64,000 nt of DNA from Antedon mediterranea (GCF_964355755.1 NC_092670.1:37373795-37437794); one strand, 5' to 3'; counted from the first letter of the stretch, positions 1 through 12,898 are shown. Notes: generated by a model not told the origin, from the sequence alone. Numbers and translations are program-made.

Positions 1-539
1 AGTGGATTTAACATTTAAATGCTCTGATTTTGGTGAAAAGGTAAATCTATACAAATAATATAACAATTGCAACAACGTTAATGGCAATTAAAAGCAAGTA
101 AAAGGAAATTATATGTGCATAGCATCACTCACGATATTATACATTCAATATAGCTGCATTTCAAGCTGTCAGAAAATATTGATCAATTTTTGTTTGGTAT
201 AAAACAAAACGCAAAATAAGCTTATTAACAGAGAGACCTATTATTCGTTTAATGGTCAATTACCCACAATTTATTAAGCTGTTAAGTCAATGAAGAACCG
301 TTTAATTGGACACACAAAGGGGGCGGGATGAGGATGGGAATCATAGTAGCCTGTTTACGGTTCGCAAAAGTTCCGGCAAAATAAAAGGTGTGCAACCTAT
401 GCTATTCTAAACTAACTAATTATTATTTTGTATGTTAATATCGACAACATTAATGCCTGTTTATATCATGTGCGCTTGCGTTAGGTGGTTGACAATGATG
501 ACATTAGATTACGTACATGTATTATGCGTGGATCTATAA

Positions 540-718
540 AGCGTGGTTCCCACTAGCGACGCAACACAAGGACGTAACGCAACGCAAGTGAATTGACCAA
601 TCACAAGCGATGGCTTATTCGCTTGTGATTGCAAACTGTCTATAACTTCGCTTGTCATTGGTTAAAACGCTTGCGTTGCGTTTACGTCCTTGCGTTACGT
701 TCTAGTGGGAACCAAGCT
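540..718. mobile_element. MITE, family B (AGCGTGGTTCCC ends), copy 1
   Basis: The element is a near-complete inverted repeat. It starts AGCGTGGTTCCCACTAG and ends CTAGTGGGAACCAAGCT. Flanking triplets are TAA (537-539) and TTA (719-721), so the TSD has one mismatch. It is almost the exact reverse complement of the copy at 6295-6473, with about two differences by eye over 179 bp, so both moved recently. The 3-bp TWA target fits PIF/Harbinger-type MITEs. Confidence 0.85.
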
Positions 719-795
719 TTAATGATGTACACGTAACAACCAATCGTGTGATAGTGTACAGCTGCGCTTGTATGCAAACGTACAAAACTTTCTTA

Positions 796-1010
796 AGCGT
801 GGTTCCCACTAGAACGCAACGCACCGACGTACGTACGTATAGACCCAAAGTGCTGTGTTGCGTAATCACAAGTGGAAACCGACGACGCAATAGTGCTGCA
901 AACATCGTAAGTTTGATTTCACGCAGGCGGGGGCAAACACACTGATTGGAAGAGCATTGTCTTACGTTGCGTAGCCTGCGTTACGTTGCGTCACTAGTGG
1001 GAACCAAGCT
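796..1010. mobile_element. MITE, family B, copy 2
   Basis: Same ends as the copy at 540-718, with matching TTA target duplications at 793-795 and 1011-1013. The interior is diverged (an ACGTACGTACGT stretch near 826-837) and about 36 bp longer. It has no coding capacity. Confidence 0.85.
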
Positions 1011-1328
1011 TTAATTGTTAACATAAAATGCAATCAACAGTAATCATGGATTATATTATTATTAGATTATAATTCAATATGTATTATTACTACAATGTTC
1101 AAAGTAGAAAATGATGATTCCTTTAAATAGGCAAAACCACACACAATGTAATTCTTAAAATTGGATGGCATTCGACAAAATGAGCTACGTTTCTTCAAGG
1201 TCTTTGGTGCATAACGTTCAAATATAAAATATTTAGGTCTGTGTGGTCCAAACATGGATGGATTCTATATACCACCATACATGGTCCAAATATTTTTAAT
1301 ACAGTACTGTTTCAGTACAGTTTTCCCA

Positions 1329-1338
1329 TTTATTTATT
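1329..1338 (-). promoter_or_regulatory. Poly(A) signal of the coiled-coil gene
   Basis: Two overlapping AATAAA hexamers on the minus strand lie about 90 nt downstream of the stop codon at 1426. This is a suitable place for 3' end formation of a short 3' UTR. Confidence 0.5.
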
Positions 1339-1425
1339 CAATTTGACATAATAATAATTGTATTAAACTAATCTTACCAACACCTTAAATAAACTGGTAT
1401 TTTCACGTATCATTTTGATAAAATC

Positions 1426-4365
1426 TTACTTCTTTTTCTTTTTCTTGATGTGTGATCTGATGTTAGTTTTCTGTACTTCACTATAATTCAACATAGAGAG
1501 CATTGTTTTCAAGTTATTGTCCGGTTCTTTGTCCGTTAAAAAGTAATATACAGCACTTTTTAAAAGCTCTACTCTGGCTTCAGAATCGCTTTCTAATGGA
1601 ATAGCTCCCTCGTAAACCTCCAACCGTTTGGTCTCTCTAACCTTTGCCAACTCCATTTCGGTCTTTTCCAGTTTCTTCAGCAGCTGCTTTATGTTGGCAC
1701 TCTTGGGATCTGCTTGTGCACCAGCTACTAATTCCTCATCATGTTCTATTGTCATTGCTGCCATACCTTTTTGATACATCTCCAGATATCTCTCCTGGTG
1801 AACTCCCTCACGTTCTTCGTACTCTTGTTCCATGTTGACTATCACTTTCTCTAGACGATTGATTTTCTCCTCTCGTTTACTTAATGTTCTCTCGGTTTCT
1901 TCTAATTTCTGCCGAACTTCTGCAGTTTCTTCTTGAGATTTCTATAATGAAAAATTGATATTATTTTTTAAAAATGCAAATATTATCTTTTTATGATAGA
2001 TTACCATAATGTGGACTTAAATTAGTAAAATAAAAAGGAATAGAAGGAGTCACTCACGACATTTATGAATGTCTTACCAACAATCACGTGGTAGAGACAT
2101 GTTCTCAAGAACTGAAGAATTGTAATAATAGTATGATTTACAGAAGTTCATTTATGAATATATCATAAAGATAACATCCAAATCATTTGAAAAATATGTT
2201 ATCATAAAGGTTCTTACATACGGTAGTTTAATTATGTATATATGTCATAAAATTATGCAAATTTATAAATAAAACAACAGATGTTGTAAATGTAAATAAA
2301 TCGATACTGATAATACATATAGTCAACTGGTATCAAATTGCAGGTGTACACTAAAAATATGACTTTATTTCATATTGTGAAATTGTTTTATTGTCATCAT
2401 TATCAGGTTTATGTTTTTACTAATCACTATGCACATTTGTTATTATTATTAAGTTATTTTTGTCAGGATTTTAATTTTTTTAAGACCATGTTTAAATGTT
2501 AATATTAAGAATTTCTTTTGGATATGACACAATAAACATTACCATTCTGATTTTCTTACTCCATTACCATTCTGATTTTCTTACTGATCATTTAAAAAAA
2601 AAAGTTAAACATGATTATCTGACCTTTAAAGTTTGTTCGACAACTTGCTTTTCTTCGGTCTTCTTAGCCTCCATTGCTTTGACGCTATCAATTTTCTGCT
2701 GCTCAAAACTTTCTATCAGCAAGTCTTTTTCTTCTATCACACCTTCCAACGACGCTACGTAATGATGTAAATCTTTTACTTGTTTGTCTCTTTGTTGCAG
2801 TGGTGTTAGGTACTTTTCACCCGGCCCACCATAAGGATTTGGCTCAACCTTAGTGTGGGTCTTCTCACCTCCTGCCATGCTGGCCTTACTCGTTGCTCTT
2901 CTCATAGGAGGAGGGGAAGGGTCGTGTGGCATTGGTTTAACACCAAACAGTTTGTTAGATTTTGCGAAGTCTTTCCTAGCATCCAATGTCTTTTTGGCTT
3001 TTACTTGAGAAATCGCTTTCTTTGCCTCCCAGAACTGCCCTGGTTTAAAGTCGCTTTGGGAGTCTGGTATAGGATCTGCTGCAGTTAAGACTGCTTTATT
3101 TGAATTAAGCCTCTCTGACTCGTCCCCACTACCACTCGTCCTTTGAGTAGATACTGGCCGTTTCTTTGGAGTAGTTGTTTTAACTTTAGCAAGTCTCGTA
3201 AGCTTATTTTCAGGAGGAGGTTTTGGTGTTGAACGTAGTAATGACGATTTGTTGGATCTCGGTGCCCGTTGATGACCACTATTGGTTTTGGTTACTTTCT
3301 GTTCTTTTACCTTTTCTGGAACACCTATAAAATAAAAGAAACGTACGTATAACAATTACAAAGAAGGAGGTAAAGACTGTTTGAGCTCTCTGTCTACAGT
3401 ATCAAACAAGTGTGACAAAAAAGTGCGATGTGCCCAAATATGGTAGATATTCCCAAATATGGTAGTGATATGACATCATCATGTCCATATATGGGAACAT
3501 CACATTTTGTTGTCACATAAAGTTTGATAGTGTAAACAAGGCTTTGCCATATCTTGAACTTATCATGGCTGTCACTTTATTACAGATTATAGTGATGTTG
3601 AAGCAAGTTCGAAATAAAGATGAAGAATTGGAATCATACACCATAGATATCACAAGAGTCCAGTAGTGAATAAGGTAGATTGTTAATCTCAAAGTTTCAG
3701 AATGTAAGGATCATACCATTCATCAGTCTGTAAGTTTTATCTTCACTCTCTGTGGACATCTGTGACTTACTGTCTTCACTAGTTTCAGATGGATTGGTTA
3801 CGATAGACAAACTGTCAACAGATGAATCAATTGCTGGTGCCTTTTCAGCGTTATTTATCGTCTCGTCTGTCGTAGTCTTGACTGGCGACTGTGGTACCTC
3901 TGGTGGAGGAGATACTGGTGACGGCGGAGTAGCAAGAATTGGTGATTTCGGAGTTTCGTCATTCACCAGAATATCACTGGGTTTGATATCACCAGACGCG
4001 ACAGCGGTGTTATTTGGAACTGGTGAGCAACTAACGACCTCACCTTCTATGACTTCGGTATCCTCAAATACTTTCGGCTCAACGTCTGTGTCGGACGTCT
4101 TTTCCACTGGTATGTCATCGTCATTTAGAATGTCACTTGAGGTTGGTAGTTCTGCAACCTCCATTAAATCGTCGATGTTAGTCGTCACACCACCGTCTCC
4201 CTCTCCACGTGGCGATGAAGGTTCAATGGAATCGTTGTCAATATTAGTAGTATCTTCGTCGCATTTGTTCATACAGTTCTCAGTATTAGAGTTTTGATCA
4301 GATAGAGATGCAGACACTTTGGTTAAATCCATCAAATTGGCTCCTTCTAATGCCTCCAGAGCCAT
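1426..4365 (-). CDS. Coiled-coil protein with GRIP-like C-terminus, three coding exons
   Basis: Coding exons are 3717-4365, 2624-3324 and 1426-1941, all with GT/AG borders, giving 621 residues in one frame. The N-terminal third is acidic, Ser/Thr/Pro-rich and looks disordered. The middle is basic and proline-rich (residues about 217-360). A coiled coil begins near the motif LTPLQQRDKQVKDLHHYVA and continues through the last exon. The final 60 residues (RVELLKSAVYYFL ... MLSMLNYSEVQK) resemble a GRIP domain, which in golgins binds Arl1 at the trans-Golgi, and are followed by a poly-lysine tail. I do not recognise the exact family. A quick-to-court-type protein is possible but unproven. The start at 4365 is the first ATG of a long open exon with stops upstream. 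Confidence 0.8.
3379..3547. mobile_element. MITE, family A (AGCTCTGTCTACAC ends), in intron 1 of coiled-coil gene
   Basis: Inverted-repeat element with the family core: CTGTCTACAGTATCAAAC at one end, GTTTGATAGTGTAAAC at the other, and the characteristic interior CCCAAATATGGTAG and TGACATCATCATGTCCATAT. The ends are degraded, so no target duplication can be read. Confidence 0.75.
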
Positions 4366-4499
4366 TGTTCTAAACTACGGGTCGACTAACCTTGTTATCT
4401 TCTTGTTTGCTCAGTGCGTAAAAGTTGATAACATCACTATCAATCTAAATGTTTAAAAAGAGTTCATTAACCTATTAGTATCACAGTATGAATATTTCA

Positions 4500-4640
4500 C
4501 AACGGATACAACACAACGATGTACGCGCAATATTGACCAATCATAAACCGCAATTTGGTTTAACCGTCGTTTCTAATTGGCTAAATTACTTGCGTTTCGC
4601 GTACGCCAATTTGGGTGCGAATTAAATAGGAACGAAGTAT
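4500..4640. mobile_element. Degraded family B MITE
   Basis: An inverted repeat with the family's interior theme: ATTGACCAATCA facing a TAATTGGCTAAAT arm, and ACGCAA-type words on both sides. The terminal GTGGTTCCC blocks are lost. It lies just upstream of the coiled-coil gene. Confidence 0.45.
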
Positions 4641-6294
4641 CAACTCAGGTGTCATATTGTTATATGTTTCATTTGAATATTAGCCAATTCAATAGAGTAG
4701 CGAACTAGGGTAGATATTTTTCTAAATGCCGGTTCTGGAGAGGCCTACTAATTATTGGGACCAAATTGGGAGAAGGCTGATTGGAGCGGATTCTATGCGT
4801 GTACAGGTATACAACAAGTTTCTATATTTTCCCATTCGTAATGGAGTTGTAATTAGGTATTCATTCATCATCATTCAGTTATACATAGAGCGCCAAACAG
4901 GATACTGCGCCTGCTTCCTGTAGGTGGCGAGAAATGGCTCCGTTGCCATATGGATAGCAATTAGCCTATACTATCCAAATAGTCCGAATCATTAATTGTA
5001 TTAGTATTAGATAGATATTTAAACTAATTTCTTTATGAATCATGCTTTTAACATTATATTATAAACATAAAGCACACTTATTACTGACATGAATAATACT
5101 TGTTGTTCTAAATCAAATACCGGGTGTATTTATTATGCCTATACACATTTTGCGAGTCATATTTGTTATTGTCCGTGGCGCAAAGTGCACATCATGCGTT
5201 TACTCATTGCAATTCTATTCATTTCACAATTGTTATTACTACGCATATCGAATGGAATTACATCATAAATCATATGTACGATTATTATTAACATTACACC
5301 AAGATAATGAATGTAATTGTTGTATATAATAAAGTTAGAAATTATATATTTAGGCCTAATTGATGCCTCGTATGTTTTACGCATACAGTCGTTTGAGATT
5401 ACAAAGTCCAATCGGATCATTTAACAGCTTTTATATATAAAATCATTATCACAATTAATACGCGCAACAGGTGTTTGATTGGTAACTTTCTCTCATAACC
5501 ATTCTAACGTCTATTGTTTAAAAATCCAGCATTTAAACTCATTTAATATGTATATAAATCTATAACAAAAGTTTTACTAGCTAACTTAGTATCAACTCAC
5601 CTCGTAAAAGTGTATATAGAAATAACTGCAGTGATTCGGTGTCGTATTGGTAGAAAGTATGAAATACGATAAGTTTGTATGGAGTGGAGTTGTTTGCTTA
5701 GCGGGTGCAACAACACAACTATAGAAGATTATCTGTCTACCGTTCATCTTCTGGACCCCAGCTGTATGAGTTTCGTGGCGAATAAATCGATATGGATGCA
5801 TCCATTATTAATCATAGGGGAATTTTAAATATCTATAACTCGATAAACAATGTAAAAACCGACATCCAATCAAATCAATGACATTTGGATATGGTAGACA
5901 ATTAGATGATTACACGTGTATAGTATAGTATAGTAGGCCTACGTGATGAATGGATTTGTTTTATACAGTAGTAAGAGAAAATAGTACAGTTTCGTGACAT
6001 TTAAATTATATCCTACAAACGTTATTGTGATGCAATGGCTATTTTTATTTATTGTTTATAAATTTATTTATTAGTTGTAACTTCTTGTGATATTGGTTTA
6101 TTGTAGTCTTTTGTTATTGTTTTTTTTAGTAGGAATGTACATCCCAATTTTTTTTTTCTTTGGACGCACCTTCAGTGCCACTGATAAAAAAAAAAGGTGC
6201 AGTACAATGCCAATAAATTATACCCATCACAATATACAATAAAGGCATACTTGTTACCTTATCTACGTTTTATGGGAGGTAATGTGCTTACTTA

Positions 6295-6473
6295 AGCTTG
6301 GTTCCCACTAGAACGTAACGCAAGGACGTAAACGCAACGCAAGCGTTTTAACCAATGACAAGCGAAGTTATAGACAGTTAGCAATCACAAGCGAATAAGC
6401 CATCGCTTGTGATTGGTCAATTCACTTGCGTTGCGTTACGTCCTTGCGTTGCGTCGCTAGTGGGAACCACGCT
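6295..6473. mobile_element. MITE, family B, copy 3
   Basis: Ends are AGCTTGGTTCCCACTAG and CTAGTGGGAACCACGCT, flanked by TTA on both sides (6292-6294 and 6474-6476). It is the near-identical inverted partner of the copy at 540-718. Confidence 0.9.
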
Positions 6474-7084
6474 TTACTAACGTACGATACCACACATCGT
6501 AATAATAAATCCAATATTATATCGGTAACATTAATAATATCCTGTTTAATATTCAAATTACTGTATGCATAAAATGAATGGGACCGTTTAGCAGCTGGGG
6601 CTTACTGAATTTATTTGCATAAATTAAATTTATTTCAAAATTAAATGTCTGTCATGTTTTTGTATTATTATTATTATTTATTGGACGACAGTTAAAAATT
6701 GACTACAATGTAATATCTGTATTACTGGAAGAAAATATTTTTATTCCATAAATTTGTAATCATGAAACAAGTTTTTGTATATTTTTATACTGTATACTTT
6801 TTTTGCTTTTATTATTGGCAATATGTGTCTGCATTTTGTCTAGGATCATAAATAAATTAATCATTAGTAACCCAAGTTGTTTGACGCCATAGTATATACT
6901 CTAATAAGTATTAGTAGCCCAAGATGACGCCATATTGCATGCACTGATATTTTATGTACAGCATTAAAGTAGGCTGGCTTCATAATATGAGAATGCTCTC
7001 TTCTTATATCTAGGCTACGACGTAGCTAAAATTTAATAAGCACCATCACAAATTATTCAGTCACTTATATGCTATATCAGCGTG

Positions 7085-7826
7085 TCATTTATACAGTTTT
7101 AGGCCCTTAAAATATGGCTTAATCTCATCTCTTGGGTAAGGTTTCACAGCTAGGCACGTCGCATAATTTTCTGGTTGTTCTATCCATAATTTATAGTGAA
7201 TATTCTTCGAAGACAGCTTCTCTGATATTGTTCGTAGTTCGGTTTCATCTTTTGCCTAATAATTGAAAAAGAAAGGTAAATATACAATCTGTGCGACGTT
7301 TAAATTATTGTTTTACTGCATCAACATTTTTGATATTAAAGTTTGTTCTATAAATCAATATTACGCAATACAGCCATGATGATTAGGAATAGCATTTTTA
7401 CTAAGAATTGACAATTTTCTATGTACAACATTGAGTGTTTTACCTCGAGAACAACTTTATGCATATTATCTAAGTCTGATAAATACTGTGTCACGTTTGA
7501 GTCTCCATTAAATTGGTGTATAACAGCAGTACATGCATGACAGGCCTAAATTGAAGAAATTATCAACATTTCATTTAAAAAAAAGACATCTTCTAGCTAG
7601 GCCCACAGGAGATAGGCCCAGGAATGACTATTTGGGGCACAAGCTCTTTTTAGCCGCTTGCTTCTGAGTGATAGACGTGACTTTTCGGGCTGGACGACCG
7701 AATGTGCTTCCAAAATACCTTGTAAATTAATCAATTTCATACCTGAGCTATAACTGCACCAGTTGGCCATTTTAGATTTCTTAGGAGATCGCTACGTACA
7801 ACAACATATTGCACTAACGATGCCAT
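7085..7826 (-). CDS. PTRHD1: PTRHD1, putative peptidyl-tRNA hydrolase domain protein
   Basis: Three coding exons, 7743-7826, 7444-7545 and 7085-7255, join in phase to 118 residues. The product has the Pth2-like fold of the PTRHD1 family: N-terminal strand LVQYVVVRSDL, the helix around QACHACTAVIHQF, the KVVLE strand, then LWIEQPENYATCLAVKPYP near the C-terminus, the family's most recognisable block. Pth2 proteins cleave peptidyl-tRNA; PTRHD1 itself is only a putative hydrolase and its physiological substrate is not settled. The protein is about 20 residues shorter than human PTRHD1, mostly at the N-terminus. It is transcribed away from CENPO, with 996 bp between the two start codons, as in the human genome. 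Confidence 0.95.
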
Positions 7827-8822
7827 TATTGTTATGAATTAGTAAATAAACATAAGTAGGCCTATGCCGCCTGAAGGCCCAACAAATAATTATGTGTCTT
7901 TTTCGTTTCTCTCCAAAAATCAACAGTATGTAGCGCCCTCAATTTACAAATGTAAAAAGCGCTAAAAACAAACAAAAGTACGTGAAAGGTTTGTGCATGG
8001 AGGTGGTACGTATGGTTTGTGTTATAAAATACAAATTGTGAGTATTAACAAATGTATGTAAATATAGATCTTGTTATTATAGTGATTAATACATTAGAAC
8101 TGCTTAAAAAATCTGGGTAATATTTGTCGATGAGGTATATTTTAGACATGGAATCAATTATCCAGGCTTGGACTGTATACTAAATTGAAAGGAGAGTAAG
8201 CTAGCTAGGCGGCGGCCTCGATCGTATACTAGTAGTACTAGCGCGCCAGGTAGTAGTCGTTTCATCCCACAGGAGCGGTCATTATAATCTACGCCCTGTA
8301 ACTGTATCGCCCGGCAGAGTTGTATGATATAAAATTATATTAACTACATGTTATTAACATGATAAATTTAACTTATATATATTTTCTTTCCAGAAAGAAG
8401 TTAATTTAACCATGGAGCTATACAATTTTTTATATCTCCATGATTAAACATTTCATTCATTGGCGTTGAAAATCGCTTTTAACACACAGAGAGCGGTCTT
8501 CAGTTTCGGAATAAACCTAATCAGTATTTTTTCACATTAAAAATGTATAAAACATACAATTATACTGTATATCACAATAACATTATATAATGTTAGCATA
8601 TACTTGATTGAGAATAATAAATATATATTTATAAGATAATTCTTTATCTACCAATGAATAATTACTTAAGTAAAGTTTAATCATCAATTTCAGTAACAAC
8701 AGACCGTTTTCATCAAAGTATTTATAGTAAACATCCAGACTTTCACTAAATAATAAAGTGGAGTGAAGGGAGTGAGAGAAAGACTCTATTTAATTGGCCA
8801 TAGACTGGATGAATATACAAAT
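7827..8822. promoter_or_regulatory. Shared PTRHD1-CENPO intergenic promoter region
   Basis: This stretch separates two divergent start codons and contains no ORF with family similarity. It should hold both promoters and the 5' UTRs. No TATA box or defined factor site can be assigned with confidence. Confidence 0.5.
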
Positions 8823-11800
8823 ATGGAGAAATTTAGATACCATTCAGGTATGTAAATAATTATTTTACTTCATCAACTACCATAATATAATAATATAATA
8901 ATAATATCAATTTCTACTACTTTACATGCAAATTGATTGAATTGTGAATGGGTGTGAGATGATAATTTTAATAGCAAGGCATAGTATTAGTACTGTGTTT
9001 CTTTATCTTAACTGTTTAAAAATTAATCAAATTCCAGTATATATAATATCTCTTTCATTCTACAGTTCTATAAATTTTTTCTTTTGGGATTTATTTATTT
9101 ATAAAACTTTAAACATAACAACATATACCTCATGCATTTCTATAATTAAAAAACTATTCAAAACTTTCTATTTAAAAGTCAGGTCTCGGGTCCATCCTAT
9201 AGTCGTCGCCACAGATTGACTTCTTCATCAGTACTATGATTACAGTAGTTGGGAAAATTAACGCTACAGTGGTTTATCATACCCAGTACTGTTTTGATCA
9301 TGCGATCATTCTGGAAAACATCTCACACTGTTGAATAAAACTTGTATTCAATGCTTGTAGGTCCACTGCATGATCTTCAGCGACTAGAAGAGGCTGAGGA
9401 TTCAAATGGTACTAGTAGTTCTAAGATGCAGCAACTAAAAAAACTGGAAAATGAGATCCAGAGTCTATCTAGCAGACGACATCAGTTGAAATGGAGACTA
9501 GAAATGGCATATGAAAAGGTAATGTCTGCTAGAAAATAAAACTGTACTGTACTAGTAGCGCTGTCTACACTATCAAACTAGTTTAACAAAAAAAGTGTCC
9601 CAAATATGGTAGTGATATGACATCATCGTGTCCATAAATGGGCACATCACAAAGTTTGCCAGTAGTGTTAAAAATCAATACCAAACCATAGGGTTTTATA
9701 CACTTTTTTTCAAATGCATTTAAACATAGTATTAGAAAATCTATGGATTCACCTTCTGCTGTATAATAACTATACAGTATGCCAACTGGGGTGGGATACT
9801 GTTATATTAAATATTTTATCAAACACTGTACATTCCTTTATCAAACACTGTACATTCCTTTACCAAACACTGTACATTCCTTTACCAAACACTGTACATT
9901 CCTTTATCAAACACTGTACATTCCTAAAGCTCTGTCTACACTATCAAACTTTATGTGACAAAATTAATGTGATGTACCCATAGACATGATGATGTCATAG
10001 CCCTACCATATTTAAGCATATCACTACCATATTTGGGTACATCACACTTTTTTTTCACATAAAGTTTGATAGTGTAGAAAGAACTTAAAGATGTATTGTC
10101 CCTTTGACTAATTCCAAAAAAATAAAAGATTTAGAAAAAAAGTGGGTCATTTTGAAGTACAGTATCATAATAGTTATTAACTTTCACCAAAAATTAGTTG
10201 AAAAAAAAATCATTTAACTGAAATACAGATGTGTTTTTTGTTCAAAAAATAACTTTGACTTCCAGTCAAAGTTTTTGATCAAAACATATCTCATAATGCA
10301 ATGCGCTTGTTTGGCTACTCTGTATGCATAATCATAAAACTTCCTCGCGATCTATGTGAAAACACCTTCTCAACCGTGACAAGTTGTAAACAATCCTTAG
10401 CATATCATGCATAACGCATACTCATGGTTTGAAATCTTTGTTTACTTTCGCTCGCGATTTTCCAGACGAATGTAATAAAACTAATTTACCTGTTAATTAC
10501 GTAAACTTGCTGTATTTTGCTCGAATTTTCGACTTACAGTGAATAACTTTAATATTACTTTGATATGACCAATTTAAATTTAGAATATTTTGATCTTCAT
10601 TTTTTGTGTGTCAAGGGACAATACATCTTTAATAAACTCTTGTGCTGTCTTTATTTACCTTCCTGCCGTGATTTTTTATTTTTAGATAATACACAAATTG
10701 TTGACTGGAGACAAAAATGAGAATATGTCGGATCTAGCATCATCAGATGTTTACCAAGTGTCCTGCGATGCAGTCAGCAATGCTAGGAACCAAAAACTAC
10801 AACAAATTCATAATTTATATAGGCTTACAGGTATGCATATTTCAATACTATTTTTAGTTCATTCATTCATTTTATTTAGTTAAAATCATTGTCAACATGT
10901 ATACAAAACAACAAGGAAAAAAATGGTTAAAATGGTATAAAACTGAAATTAAACAATATTAATTTACATCTGTAACCACATTGATGATAATACCATTACC
11001 CTGTGTTATGACTTTTTCATATTGTGAACAACAAATTACAAATTAGCCAGGAATACAATCTGAAACAATGTTATAGAAATATTCTAACTGCTTTGATTAA
11101 TATTTGATATTTTACCTTAAATTTTCCCTAAAAGCTACTACAATTTCCGATAATACTTTATGTAATAAAATATATTTTAACACTGTATCAATGTTCAGTA
11201 AAAGCTATGATTGAGAATTTAGTGTTTTTAAACCTAATTTATTACTTTCTATTTTAATTCTTTAAGGAATATCAATAAAAGAGATCAAAAGGAATGTTGT
11301 GCGGTTGACCTTTGACACTTTCAGTAATGGTCAATTTTTTGAGTCTTACTATATTGAGGTCAAAGGATATAATGAGCTCTCCGTGGGAAATCACTCTCTA
11401 CCACATTTCATACCGGTGATCAAAATCGCAGAACAACATTTGGCTGATGGTCTACGTACGTTTGCGCAGACTGTAATGAACATGTTGAGGGCGTTTGTTT
11501 GTCGTCGACAGTTTGTTAAAAACCTGCAGGTAATAATAAGGTCAAGGCGCATTTGAATACTTATTTATAATTGTTGGTGCAGCAAGCAAACATTTTTACA
11601 TTTATAAGCTCAGGGTGCTTTTGAATACTTATAATTTTTTATGCATCTATCCAACTTTTTATGTAACTTTGGCCTATGACACAATAACATGGTGATAATG
11701 CAATATATGTATAAATAGAGTAGCAATATTAACACACATAATACTGTACTTGTGTTTTACTCAGTGATTTTAGAAACCACTATAATTATATACCTTCTTT

Positions 11801-12898
11801 ATCAGCAAAGTACTTCTATGAATGAATGAGCAGAAATGCTATCTGATCATACCCAGTACCATCCTGATTTCACGATCAGGAAAATACCTCACGTTTTTAT
11901 TAATCTTTTTCAGACCCATTTGTCAGATTATTTAGTGAATGAGATCAGCTCGAGCAACTCGTATGATTTCTGCTGTTTGTCATTGACAGACTTTCCAGGC
12001 CTAGAAATACAGATGATGTCTTCCCTTGATAAAAGCCACCCGAGTCATATCAAAGTGATTAAGCTGCACAGTAAGTATTATTGTTGCTTGTATATAGTTT
12101 TTTGTTTTAATTTAGTTAAAGTTTATTTGTTTTATAGTTTTATGATTTAGTTTATTTTTCAATATGTTCTATTTTGTGAGTGTCACTGATTCAAAGGTAC
12201 ATGGTCAATAAATAAATAAGCTTAGTGCTTTGGAAGCTAGGCTAGCTAGGTTCAAATCTTTTTTTTTTTTTTTTTATTCAGTATACATATGCAAAAGAAA
12301 AACAAAACCGACACAGCGGTGACATGAGGCAAAACAAAATAAATAAAAAGGTTCAAATCAAATCAAATCAAATGTTTTTATGACATAATAAAGACTTGTG
12401 AAGCATGCGTGTAGACTGAGCATCTAAAATTTCACCCTTGAAAAATAAGTTTTTTATTAAACTTTCTTGGGTTATCCTCAGTTCATTCAGTTAATATTTA
12501 TTTTTTTTCTTGTACTTTTTTTTTATTTGTGTCTGTTGTTTGCAGCATCCTCTATCATAGTTTTCAAAACACTCTTAAAAACCCATCTTTTTTCTTTGTA
12601 ATTTCTTTTCTGTTTTTTCTCTCAGCGATTTGGGACAATCTTTTGATCTCTTGATAAATCGAACAACATTACATTCATAAAATTGAATGAAATGTACTTT
12701 TTATTCCATCTATAAATCTTTTAAAACTTTATACAGGAGACAGTTTTATCCTGCATTTACAAAGTCATTATACATTTAATCTTTTCAGAACGGTCTCGTG
12801 TTATTTCTGAATTGGAACAAGAAAGATTATCAAGAATTACTAAGTCATTACTTGTTGCACAAATGCCAGAAGTTAATCTGTTATTGCAAAATAATTGA
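8823..12898 (+). CDS. CENPO: CENP-O, inner kinetochore protein
   Basis: Six coding exons, 8823-8847, 9361-9518, 10686-10830, 11267-11529, 11914-12070 and 12789-12898, join in phase to 285 residues (human CENP-O has 300). The N-terminal coiled coil (KLENEIQSLSSRRHQLKWRL) is followed by two RWD-like modules. The diagnostic block is FFESYYIEV ... HSLPHFIPV in exon 4, matching the family's ESYF/SVPVFIP signature. CENP-O belongs to the CENP-O/P/Q/U/R part of the constitutive centromere-associated network (budding yeast Mcm21 in COMA). The first exon codes for only eight residues plus one base; its ATG at 8823 is the best supported start because the donor and phase fit exon 2. Introns carry MITEs of families A and C. 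The last exon ends in a short C-terminus. Confidence 0.93.
9557..9675. mobile_element. Degraded family A MITE
   Basis: In CENPO intron 2. It carries CTGTCTACACTATCAAACTAG at one end, the CCCAAATATGGTAG and TGACATCATCGTGTCCATA interior, and a decayed far end. Confidence 0.65.
9819..9924. repeat. 22-bp minisatellite, about five copies
   Basis: Unit is close to CAAACACTGTACATTCCTTTA. It ends immediately at the target duplication of the family A MITE that follows, in CENPO intron 2. Confidence 0.85.
9928..10085. mobile_element. MITE, family A, with TAA target duplication
   Basis: Starts AGCTCTGTCTACAC and ends GTGTAGAAAGAACT, flanked by TAA at 9925-9927 and 10086-10088. The right TAA overlaps the TTAA that flanks the next element (10089-10628), so the two insertions abut. 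Confidence 0.88.
10089..10628. mobile_element. MITE, family C (AGATGTATTGTCCC ends, TTAA target)
   Basis: Terminal inverted repeats AGATGTATTGTCCC and GGGACAATACATCT are flanked by TTAA (10085-10088 and 10629-10632). At 540 bp it is the longest copy of the family here. TTAA duplications are typical of piggyBac and Kolobok superfamilies. No transposase frame is present. Confidence 0.85.

Larger units (their letters stand above)
4366..7084. other. Intergenic region between coiled-coil gene and PTRHD1
   Basis: No exon with supportable coding content was found. It holds the presumed promoter and 5' UTR of the coiled-coil gene (from 4366 up), a degraded family B MITE (about 4500-4640), an intact family B MITE (6295-6473), and AT-rich sequence. 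TTTATT hexamers at 6609-6680 could be poly(A) signals (AATAAA on minus) for PTRHD1. Confidence 0.5.
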
